A DNA stretch of 64,000 nt from GCA-2731375 sp964344935 (GTDB lineage Bacteria; Pseudomonadota; Alphaproteobacteria; GCA-2731375), in the NCBI GenBank assembly GCA_964344935.1, contig CAYFPL010000002.1:496001-560000 (forward strand), written 5' to 3'. Made by a program: the position numbers and the translations under genes. The number at the start of each line of letters is the position of its first letter. The first letter of the stretch is position 1. Positions 33,530 through 40,980 of the stretch are shown here, in pieces. The notes under the pieces were generated by a model. The model was not told the origin of the DNA and did no database searches. It was given only the letters and a program-made list of their open reading frames with translations.

Positions 33530-34561
33530 ATGGGCGTGCGCGATCTGCCGGAACGCGTCGCCGACGTCGATGCTCTGGAAGAACTGCTGTCACGGCCTCC
33601 GCAGGCCCTGATCGACGACTTGGCCGCCCTGGATGGCGACATCATCATCCTTGGCGTCGGCGGCAAAGTGGGCCCCTGTCTCGCCCGCATGGCGAAACGT
33701 GCGGCACCGGACAAACGCATCGTCGGGGTGGCCCGGTTTTCGGACCCGGACGTCCGCCGCAGGCTGGACGAATGGGGCGTAGAGACCATCGCCTGCGATC
33801 TATTGGACCGTGATGCCGTCAACGAACTGCCGAAATTGCCGAACGTGGTTTACATGGCCGGCAAGAAGTTCGGCACTACAGGGGGGGAGCCGTTCACCTG
33901 GGCCATGAACGCCCACGTCCCGGCACTGGTCGGGGAAGCATTTGCACGGTCGCGGATCGTGGCCTTTTCCACTCTTTGCGTCTATCCCTTCACCGAGGTA
34001 GCGGGGCCTTTGTGCAACGAGGACACGGCGCCGGTACCCGTCGGCGAATACGCCAACTCCTGCGTCGCGCGGGAGCGGACGTTCCAATATTTCTCTCAGA
34101 AGCACGGGACACCTGGCCGCCTGATCCGCCTCAACTACGCCATCGATCTGCGCTACGGCGTGCTCTTTGACATCGCATCCTGGGTCTATACCGGCCAAAG
34201 CATCGATTTGCGCGCCGGGCATGCCAACGTTATCTGGCAGGGGGATGTCAATGCCCAAGTTCTACGCGCCCTGCAACACTGCGAAACACCCAGTCGGCCC
34301 CTGAACATGGGAGGGCCCGAGCAAGTCAGCGTCCGTGCCTTGGCGGAAGAATTTGGCCGCCGGTTCGGTATCGAACCGATATTCGAGAACGAAGAGAGCG
34401 GCATCGGCTGGCACAACGACACGTCTCTGGCAGCGAAACTGTTCGGCTATCCGGACGTGCCCCTGGCGCGCATGGTGGATTGGACGGTAGACTGGATCGA
34501 ACGGGATCAACCACATTATGATCTGCCGACCCATTACGAGGCCCGCGACGGTAGATTCTAA
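33530..34561 (+). CDS. NAD-dependent epimerase/dehydratase-like protein
   Basis: 343 residues of extended-SDR type. The dinucleotide motif is degenerate (ILGVGGKVGPCLA). A catalytic-type Tyr lies in EYANSCVARERTFQY, but the Lys expected four residues later is Val, so the usual Y-x3-K dyad is broken. RLNYAIDLRYGVLFDIA is conserved-looking. The reaction is unknown; it may act as a lyase or reductase with a different mechanism. Its place between the Liv system 1 genes and a DapA-family gene suggests that it acts on the imported compound. ATG 33530 is chosen over an in-frame GTG at 33503 inside livF. Confidence 0.8.
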   Translation: MGVRDLPERVADVDALEELLSRPPQALIDDLAALDGDIIILGVGGKVGPCLARMAKRAAPDKRIVGVARFSDPDVRRRLDEWGVETIACDLLDRDAVNELPKLPNVVYMAGKKFGTTGGEPFTWAMNAHVPALVGEAFARSRIVAFSTLCVYPFTEVAGPLCNEDTAPVPVGEYANSCVARERTFQYFSQKHGTPGRLIRLNYAIDLRYGVLFDIASWVYTGQSIDLRAGHANVIWQGDVNAQVLRALQHCETPSRPLNMGGPEQVSVRALAEEFGRRFGIEPIFENEESGIGWHNDTSLAAKLFGYPDVPLARMVDWTVDWIERDQPHYDLPTHYEARDGRF

Positions 34562-34581
34562 GAGATGGGAGGAGACTCGCC

Positions 34582-35541
34582 ATGAGCGTCTTCCACAACA
34601 CCCCCATAGACGGCGTTATTCCGGCCACCTTACTGGCCTTTGATACCGAGATGAACATCGACGAGGCCGCCTCGCGGCGCCATCTGCGCGATGTGGCCGC
34701 TACCGAAGGCTTGCGCGCCATCACCGTCAACGGCCATGCCTCGGAAGTACACGCGTGCAGCGCGGATGAACAAAAACGCATCCTGGACTTCTGTTTGGAC
34801 GAGTTGGGCGACCGCCTGCCGCTGATCAATGGCATTTACGCCGATGGTAGCCTACAGGCCGCAAAATTGGCCCGCATGGCCCAGGCTGGCGGCGCCCAGG
34901 CGCTGCTGATCTTCCCTCCCAACAGCATGATCATGGGGGGGCAATTGCGTCCCGAGATGGCGCTGGCCCATTTCAAGACCATCGCCGATGCGACCGACCT
35001 GCCTCTGATCGCCTTCCAGTATCCTCAGCCCAGCGGCCAGGGCTATCCTTTCGATACGCTGCTGCGCATGATCGAAGAGGTGCCGACGATCAAGGCCATT
35101 AAGGACTGGTCGAACGACGCCATGCTGCATGAAAAACATATCCGGGTCTTGCAGTCAGGCGCCGCCGGCCGGGCCATCACGGTGCTGACGACGCATTCTT
35201 CATGGTTAATGGCGTCACTCAGCATGGGCGCCAATGGGCTGCTGTCGGGTGCCGGCAGCGTCATCCCCGAATTGCAGGTGGCCTTGTTCCAGGCGGTGAA
35301 GGCGGGCGATTTACCGGCCGCACAAGCAATAAACGACCGTATCTACCCATTGGCCCAGGCCTTCTATACGCCGCCGTTCCTGGATATGCACAACCGCATG
35401 AAAGAGTGCCTGGTTCTGTTGGGCCGTCAGGAACGCGCCGTCGTGCGCCCGCCGCTCATGAAACTGCGAGATGACGAGATCGAACGCCTTGGCAAAGCAC
35501 TTGACGACGCCGGGCTTTTGACGCGGGCAGCGGCTGAATAG
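34582..35541 (+). CDS. Dihydrodipicolinate synthase (DapA)-family lyase
   Basis: A 319-residue (beta/alpha)8 barrel. K174 in PTIKAIKDWS fits the Schiff-base lysine, and the Tyr in LIAFQYPQPSGQ fits the YxVP region. Residues around 48-60 (TVNGHASEVHACS) replace the GTTGE binding loop. Members include DapA, N-acetylneuraminate lyase, 2-keto-3-deoxy sugar-acid aldolases and hydroxyproline-derived pyrroline carboxylate enzymes. The changed loop argues against lysine synthesis. Adjacent to transporter system 1, so catabolism of the imported compound is inferred. GGAGGAG upstream supports ATG 34582. Confidence 0.85.
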   Translation: MSVFHNTPIDGVIPATLLAFDTEMNIDEAASRRHLRDVAATEGLRAITVNGHASEVHACSADEQKRILDFCLDELGDRLPLINGIYADGSLQAAKLARMAQAGGAQALLIFPPNSMIMGGQLRPEMALAHFKTIADATDLPLIAFQYPQPSGQGYPFDTLLRMIEEVPTIKAIKDWSNDAMLHEKHIRVLQSGAAGRAITVLTTHSSWLMASLSMGANGLLSGAGSVIPELQVALFQAVKAGDLPAAQAINDRIYPLAQAFYTPPFLDMHNRMKECLVLLGRQERAVVRPPLMKLRDDEIERLGKALDDAGLLTRAAAE

Positions 35542-35549
35542 ATCGCTTG

Positions 35550-35996
35550 CTAAGCCGTGGCGATGTACTGCCGCATGGCGGCCGCCTCGGTCTCGATCTC
35601 TTCGATACGGAATTTAACCACGTCGCCGATCGAGATAATGCCCAGGAGTTGATTACCCTGCATCACTGGCAGATGGCGAATTCTGCGCTCCGTCATGATG
35701 GACATAATGGTATCGATGTCGTCCTCGGGTCCGCAGAAAACGACGTCGCGGGTCATCAGTTCGACCACCGGCGTATCCAAACAACGGGCGCCCAGTTGCG
35801 ACAGGCCGCGCACGATATCGCGCTCCGACAGCACACCGCGGACAAAGCCATCATCATCCCGCACCAAAATGGCGCCAATCCGGTTCTCGCTCAAAACATC
35901 GGCCGCCAAGCCAACAGTCTCGTTGATCGAAATCGATATGACGTCGTTGCCCTTCGACGCCAGAATACGTTCCACATGCATACCAACCTCCAACAA
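35550..35996 (-). CDS. CBS-domain protein
   Basis: 148 residues made of two CBS repeats (about 8-65 and 75-132) with little else. Visible motifs are DDGFVRGVLSERDIVRGL and QLLGIISIGDVVKFRIEEIE. A pair of CBS domains normally binds adenosyl ligands (AMP, ATP, SAM) to regulate a partner. The partner is unknown; the gene stands alone between a DapA-family gene and a thioesterase. Confidence 0.87.
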   Translation of the reverse strand: MLEVGMHVERILASKGNDVISISINETVGLAADVLSENRIGAILVRDDDGFVRGVLSERDIVRGLSQLGARCLDTPVVELMTRDVVFCGPEDDIDTIMSIMTERRIRHLPVMQGNQLLGIISIGDVVKFRIEEIETEAAAMRQYIATA

Positions 35997-36117
35997 GGGT
36001 TCTTATTCTCATTCTGCGCTTACTTTACATAATACATTTTGCTGAAAAGACAAATGGAACGCAAGTGCGATCAAATGCAACTTGTTGGGTGGTTTTCCGA
36101 ATGTCGAATTGGCCGGC

Positions 36118-36552
36118 CTAGAAGCTCACCTTACCATTGACGACCCGCGACCAGCCGCGGAATTCTGCCACAATGCGGCCATCTTCACCCCGAACCGTGG
36201 CATCGAAAACGCCGCTCCGACCAGCCCGGCTGCGTTCCTCGGCGGCGGCGGTGAGGCGTTCGCCTGGGCGGCCGAAATCCATGAATGTAATGTGCGCCGA
36301 CTGGGCGAACGCCTTCACGCCGCGGTTGTTACAAGCCAATCCGAATGCCGTATCCGCCAAAAGGAAACAATAGCCGCCATGGCCTGTGCCATAGGCATTC
36401 GACATTTCTTCGCGCAACAACATACTGATACGCGCATAGCCGGCCCGGGCTTCCTCAAGTGATATCGCCAAATCCTGCGCTACCGGATCATTGCTGTGCA
36501 TCCGTTGTGCAAGACATTGAGCCCGCTGATCGTCATCGGTTATCGCGTTCAT
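36118..36552 (-). CDS. PaaI-type hotdog-fold thioesterase
   Basis: 144 residues from ATG 36552. The sequence shows AISLEEARAGYARISMLLREEM, the loop NAYGTGHGGYCFLLADTAFGLACN with the G-H-G-G motif, and a C-terminal AEFRGWSRVVNG. PaaI-like enzymes hydrolyse aryl- or acyl-CoA and are tied to phenylacetate breakdown, but no paa operon is nearby. The frame is open upstream to 36642 without added homology. Confidence 0.82.
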   Translation of the reverse strand: MNAITDDDQRAQCLAQRMHSNDPVAQDLAISLEEARAGYARISMLLREEMSNAYGTGHGGYCFLLADTAFGLACNNRGVKAFAQSAHITFMDFGRPGERLTAAAEERSRAGRSGVFDATVRGEDGRIVAEFRGWSRVVNGKVSF

Positions 36553-36689
36553 CGAGACATATTCCTTACTCACACCCGGTCGGCCTTCTATTTTGTAACA
36601 CTCTGCCGCCGCTTCGGGATGCATTACTTCCAGCCGGCACACGGCTATGGTTGCAAAGCAAACGAATTGTTAATCACTTTGCGCCATCG

Positions 36690-36704
36690 TTAACTCTAAT
36701 TATA
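36690..36704. promoter_or_regulatory. Possible CtrA-like box upstream of the CheZ-like gene
   Basis: TTAA-CTCTAAT-TATA has the TTAA-N7-TTAA layout of the alphaproteobacterial CtrA box with one mismatch. It is 70 nt before the CheZ-like start. CtrA commonly controls motility genes, so the link is plausible but unproven. Confidence 0.3.
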
Positions 36705-36773
36705 GGCCATATTGGCATACTAGATGAATGTTCAGCGCCCGGGTGGCGCGATCACTGGACGGAAGACTGACAC

Positions 36774-37865
36774 ATGAGTACGAACAGAGGTCCGATCGCA
36801 ATAGACATGGAAGCGCTTTCCGAAGACGCCGCCTTCGATGAAACGGTTTCCGGCATCGACGACAACGATGATGAAAATCAGAGTGAGTTGACGCACAGCG
36901 AATATGACGCGCTGGAAGAAGCCGTCATGCAGACGCCGCGCGGACGCACTTTTCTGCGCGAGCATGCGCGGCGCAACCGCGCCGTTGCATCCGACTTGGT
37001 GATGCGTGCTCTGGAAGACTACCAAACCCACTTGCAGCGCCACGAAATGAAGCAGCCGACGGAGATCCTGGCCGCGGAACTGCAGAATATGAGCGATGCC
37101 ATCAAGCACACGCGGCGTGACATCGCGGCCATCAAGCCAAAGGACGGCGCCAACAACCGGATCATGGCAGCAACCGAGGATCTTGATGCCATCGTCACCG
37201 CCACCGAACGGGCTACGAACGACATCCTGGCGGCGGCTGAGCATATCCAGGAAATCTGCGAAAAGATGCGCGAGACTGGTTCAAGTGAAGAACAGCTCAA
37301 TGCGATGGAAGAACACATCACCAATATCTTCCTAGCCTGTTCCTTCCAGGACATCACCGGTCAACGCACCACCAAGGTGGTAAACGCCCTGCGCTATCTG
37401 GAACAACGCGTCGGCGCGATGATCGAGATCTGGGGCTCGGAAGCCCTCCGCAACGGCAGCGAAAGTGAGTTCGGCTCGGTGATGACGGACGACGAGCACC
37501 CCGAAGCGGGTCTTTTAAACGGACCGCAGCTTGAGGGCCATGGTGTCGATCAAGACGATATCGATGAACTGCTGAGCGGCGATGCCGAGCAGCTTTTGGC
37601 CAAAATGGAGGAAGCTCGCCAAGAAGAAGAAATCGAGGCGGCAGACGAGGCCGTGGATATCGGTATGGATATCGACGATGTTTCGTTGGAAGTGGCGGAC
37701 TTCGACATGCCGGCGGACGAAACGCCTGCTATAGAAGAGGAAGCGGTTGCGCCCGCGGCAGATGGAACGTCGGATGTAGTGGCGGAAGCGGATGAAAATA
37801 TCGACTATGCCAATCTATCCGAAGAAGCTGACGCCGATACCATCGACGCCATTTTCAACTCATAA
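36774..37865 (+). CDS. CheZ-like protein phosphatase with acidic C-terminal tail
   Basis: 363 residues. The middle (~100-225) matches the CheZ fold: a long helical pair and the signature LACSFQDITGQRTTKVVNALRYLEQ, where D193 and Q197 (CheZ numbering D143/Q147 in E. coli) are the catalytic-type pair. It dephosphorylates CheY-P in chemotaxis. The N-terminal ~60 residues and the C-terminal ~110 are very acidic and low complexity (EEARQEEEIEAADEA), unlike the short E. coli CheZ; the CheY-binding end may lie there. No other chemotaxis gene is adjacent. Confidence 0.83.
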   Translation: MSTNRGPIAIDMEALSEDAAFDETVSGIDDNDDENQSELTHSEYDALEEAVMQTPRGRTFLREHARRNRAVASDLVMRALEDYQTHLQRHEMKQPTEILAAELQNMSDAIKHTRRDIAAIKPKDGANNRIMAATEDLDAIVTATERATNDILAAAEHIQEICEKMRETGSSEEQLNAMEEHITNIFLACSFQDITGQRTTKVVNALRYLEQRVGAMIEIWGSEALRNGSESEFGSVMTDDEHPEAGLLNGPQLEGHGVDQDDIDELLSGDAEQLLAKMEEARQEEEIEAADEAVDIGMDIDDVSLEVADFDMPADETPAIEEEAVAPAADGTSDVVAEADENIDYANLSEEADADTIDAIFNS

Positions 37866-37886
37866 AACCGCGCGTCCGAGGGCTGC

Positions 37887-38132
37887 CTAATCGAGCCCCA
37901 ACAGTTCGTCCACCTTTTCCGGCCCCAGTTCCGGTCCGTGAAGCAATACGTCGTCCACCTGCAACACCGGACTTGAGCGGATGTTGTGGCTGTCAATAAA
38001 GGCGGCCGCCTCTTCATCCATCATCAGGTCCTTTGCCTCGAATTCCACGCCATGAGCGCGCAGATAACCCTTCAACTGTTCGCAGGGTGCACAAAGGGGC
38101 GTGGAATATACCGTCACCTTGGGGGCCGTCAT
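37887..38132 (-). CDS. Glutaredoxin/thioredoxin-like CxxC protein, partner of the GrdB-like selenoprotein
   Basis: An 81-residue protein starting MTAPKVTVYSTPLCAPCEQL. C14-A-P-C17 is a thioredoxin/glutaredoxin-type redox pair, followed by EFEAKDLMMDEEAAAFI and the cis-Pro-like segment SSPVLQVDDVLL. Its ATG (38132-38130) overlaps the stop of the selenoprotein gene (38129-38131) as ATGA, so the two proteins are likely made together. It probably reduces the selenoenzyme, or accepts electrons from it; this is inferred from context. In-frame codons upstream run inside the selenoprotein gene and are not used. Confidence 0.82.
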   Translation of the reverse strand: MTAPKVTVYSTPLCAPCEQLKGYLRAHGVEFEAKDLMMDEEAAAFIDSHNIRSSPVLQVDDVLLHGPELGPEKVDELLGLD

Positions 38133-39037
38133 TGGCCTTCCTTGGCGGCTTTCTCGGCCTTCAGCTTGCGGTACAGCGCCTTCTTCTCCAACCAGGCATT
38201 CTTGATTTCCTCCGTCTGCCACGGCTGTTCCTGGGTGAAGACTTTCTCCTTCCAGGTCTCGCCCTTGGACCATTCGAATGGCGAACGGACGGTTGTGCGG
38301 GGTTTCGTGGCGGTCTCGAACAGGTCCAGCGCCATGGATATGATCTGACGCTGCTGCTCAACATTGCCCGGCTCGCCGCAAGGATTACCCAAGGGAAAAT
38401 CCGTGAACTGCAAACGGGCCACACCGCAGGTTTCGACAATGTCGCGGGCCGCCGCAACGACGACGGTGGGAATGCCGTTTTCTTCCAGGTAACGTGCGAC
38501 CAGACTCACGGTCTGGTGGCAAACGGGTCAGACAGGGACCAACAGGGCGATATCAACCCCTTCTTCGTGGCAACCTCGCAGAACCTCCGGTGCGTCCACG
38601 TCCAGGGTCTTGCTTTGCGAATAGGCGTTGTAGACGCCATAGGCAGTGGGGGCCAGAGAACCTATGCGTCCCGCGGCCGCCAGTTCCTGCAAACGCGTGA
38701 CTGGAAAGTAACTGTTCGCGTCATCCAGATTTGTCGCGTTCATGTCATAGCTATGGGTACGGCTGTAAAGGTCTGCCACTGGGGTATCGGTGGCGATGCC
38801 ATAGACATTGGCCGCCTCCCCCCGCTCCAGAGGCAGGCGCTGATCCTCCCATTGGCGGGAGGCGATCTCGGAAGTGGAGACCAACGCCAATCGGCTTTCT
38901 GACAGCGGCTTCTTCAACGGTGCGAACGGCACCTCGTCGAACTTCGCCCACTGATAGGGCTTGTCGTAACCTTCGGCCAGATAATAGGCCTTGGTTCGGT
39001 CAATATAACGAACGTAACTCACAGCGGTTTCCTCCAT
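38129..39037 (-). CDS. GrdB-like (glycine/sarcosine/betaine reductase type) selenoprotein, in-frame UGA
   Basis: One 302-residue frame read through TGA at 38530-38528 as selenocysteine 170. The protein before it ends EEGVDIALLVPV and continues PVCHQTVSLVARYLEENGIP, giving U-P-V-C. The family, selenoprotein B of glycine/betaine/sarcosine reductases, uses a Sec in a U-x2-C setting to cleave C-N bonds. Here no GrdA or GrdC gene is near, so the substrate and mechanism are open. C-terminal residues are family-like (RLQFTDFPLGNPCGEPGNVEQQ). ATG 39037 is preferred with AGGGG 8 nt upstream; ATG 39043 is an alternative. A 7-bp hairpin 10 nt after the UGA fits a bacterial SECIS. It is followed by the CxxC gene with an ATGA overlap. 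Confidence 0.9.
38499..38517 (-). promoter_or_regulatory. Bacterial SECIS-like hairpin of the GrdB-like gene
   Basis: On the minus strand ACCAGAC pairs perfectly with GTCTGGT in 7 bp around the loop CGTGA. Ten nt separate the UGA from the stem and 17 nt separate it from the loop. The second loop base is G. This is the geometry expected of a bacterial SECIS. Confidence 0.78.
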
Positions 39038-39141
39038 TGTCATTGCCCCTATTAGACCACAAGCGGGGCACCTTGGACCAGCGCAAGGAAATTCGCGGTA
39101 TAGTGCCGCTTCATATGAGTGGCTAGATCCCGGAGGAACCA

Positions 39142-39591
39142 ATGAACAGAAATTGTTTCGTTGTTGCCGCTATCTTGACATTTTTTATGACAATTTCGGC
39201 GATGGCCGATGGGCGTCCTGACGTCGAACTGGAACCAAAGCGTTGGGCGGAGGCATACAACAGCGGGGGCTCGGATGCCGTTACCTCCCTTTACGCTAAG
39301 GATGCGGTGCTTTGGGGAACCTCCTCGGCATCCATCAAGAAAGGCGCGGGCGCGATCAAAGCATATTTCGAGGCCTCTAACAGCAGGTTTCCGGGTCTCC
39401 AAGCAAAGATCATGGAAACCGTCACTCAGGAATTCGGTAATGTCGCGATCACCGCCGGCGTCTACGAGATATCCAATGTTGTGAATGGCACACCCGAATG
39501 GGTGATCAGCGCTCGGTTCAGCTTTGCCTATGCAAGAGACGGTGGCGAATGGAAGATTGTGCACCACCATTCATCAATGATGCCGCGCTAG
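39142..39591 (+). CDS. Secreted SnoaL/DUF4440-like protein
   Basis: 149 residues. A signal peptide (MNRNCFVVAAILTFFMTISAMA) precedes an NTF2-like cone fold (WAEAYNSGGSDAVTSLYAKDAVLWGT, FAYARDGGEWKIVHHHSSMMPR). Such proteins bind small hydrophobic ligands or act as small enzymes; no catalytic residue can be assigned. GGAGGAACCA upstream supports the start. The next gene, an amine oxidase, starts 3 nt after its stop, and both encode exported proteins, so they probably form a two-gene operon. Confidence 0.85.
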   Translation: MNRNCFVVAAILTFFMTISAMADGRPDVELEPKRWAEAYNSGGSDAVTSLYAKDAVLWGTSSASIKKGAGAIKAYFEASNSRFPGLQAKIMETVTQEFGNVAITAGVYEISNVVNGTPEWVISARFSFAYARDGGEWKIVHHHSSMMPR

Positions 39592-39594
39592 GCC

Positions 39595-40971
39595 ATGGTG
39601 CTCCGCCGACTGGATCGGCGCCTGTTCCTGCAGGCTTCGGCACTACTGTCCGGTGCTGCGGCCGGCATGCTGCCCCAGTCAACGTCCGCCGCCACGACGT
39701 TGAAGGGCGGAAGGGTCATCGTGATCGGCGCCGGTATCGCTGGCCTCGGGGCGGCCTGGGCATTGGCGCAGCAGGGTGCGGAGGTCACAATTTTCGAAGC
39801 CAAGGATCGCATTGGCGGCCGCATCCACACTGACTATTCCCTCGGCCCGCCGTTCGAGGCCGGCGCCGCCTGGATCCATGGCCCGTCCACAGACAATCCC
39901 GTCCGACAACTGGCTGATGCGGTGGGTGCGAAATATTTTGCGACGGATCATGAAAACATTGCGGTGGTTGACCGCAACGGTCGATGGCTGGATGACGAAG
40001 AGCTTGAAGAAGTCGCCGAGGCGTGGGCCCACGTCATCGAGCATCTTGACGAGACCCTGGACTTGTCAGACCGCCGCAGCCTACGCCAAGCCATTGACGA
40101 CGAATTTCCCGGCACCCTGAATATCCCTGCCATGCAATGGGCCTTCAACGCCCAGACCGAATTCCAGAACGGCGGCCCGCTCGCCCAAACATCCAGCACA
40201 TACCATGACGACGATGAGGCATTCCCGTCAGCGGATGTGGTCATCACCACCGGCTATGACGCCATACTGGCGCCGCTGACCAAAGGCCTGAACATCCATC
40301 TCTCCACGCCGGTCAACAGCGTCACTGTCGGCAAGAATGGCGTTGCGGTCGAGACGGCGGAGGATGAATTTATTGCCGACGTTTGCATCTGCGCCGTTCC
40401 GTTGGGCGTCCTGAAATTCGGCGGTCTCGCATTCAGGCCTGCGCTGCCACAGTCGCATCTGCAGGCCATGAATCGCATCGGTCTTGGCAGCGTGACAAAG
40501 ATCGCGATGAAGTTCGACCGGCCGTTTTGGGACATCGAAACCCAGTATTTCGGCGTCATGACGGAAACCATGGGACGTTGGGGCCTATGGCTGAACTACC
40601 GCACTTTCACTCAGGAAAACATCCTCGTGGGTCTAAGCCTCGGCGATTATGCGCTCGTTGCCGACGGCATGAGCGACAGGGAAATGATCGCCGACGCTCT
40701 GGACGTTCTGCGCCGGGCCTGGGGTGAAAGGGTAGGCCGGCCATCTCGGGTGCTGACCACCCGATGGTCCCGGGACCGGCACGTCCGCGGCGCCTATTCC
40801 TTTCCCATGCCCGGCGGCGGTCCCGGCGACTACGAACGTCTCAGCCAACCCGTCGGGGAACGGCTGTTCTTTTGCGGCGAGCATACAATTTTCGAATATA
40901 AAGGCACCGTCCACGGCGCCTTTCTGTCCGGGCTGCGTACCGCCGAACAGATCATGGAAATGGCCGAATAA
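39595..40971 (+). CDS. Tat-exported flavin amine oxidase-family protein
   Basis: 458 residues. The N-terminus LDRRLFLQASALLSGAAAG is a twin-arginine signal. An FAD-binding motif VIVIGAGIAGLGAAWALAQ follows, then FEAKDRIGGRI, the amine-oxidase C-terminal FCGEHTIFEYKGTVHGAFLSG and a substrate region GGPGDYERLS. Members oxidise primary or poly-amines, or L-amino acids, releasing H2O2. Location is probably periplasmic. The gene is closely coupled to the SnoaL-like gene upstream. Confidence 0.88.
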   Translation: MVLRRLDRRLFLQASALLSGAAAGMLPQSTSAATTLKGGRVIVIGAGIAGLGAAWALAQQGAEVTIFEAKDRIGGRIHTDYSLGPPFEAGAAWIHGPSTDNPVRQLADAVGAKYFATDHENIAVVDRNGRWLDDEELEEVAEAWAHVIEHLDETLDLSDRRSLRQAIDDEFPGTLNIPAMQWAFNAQTEFQNGGPLAQTSSTYHDDDEAFPSADVVITTGYDAILAPLTKGLNIHLSTPVNSVTVGKNGVAVETAEDEFIADVCICAVPLGVLKFGGLAFRPALPQSHLQAMNRIGLGSVTKIAMKFDRPFWDIETQYFGVMTETMGRWGLWLNYRTFTQENILVGLSLGDYALVADGMSDREMIADALDVLRRAWGERVGRPSRVLTTRWSRDRHVRGAYSFPMPGGGPGDYERLSQPVGERLFFCGEHTIFEYKGTVHGAFLSGLRTAEQIMEMAE

Positions 40972-40980
40972 GGGCAAGCG

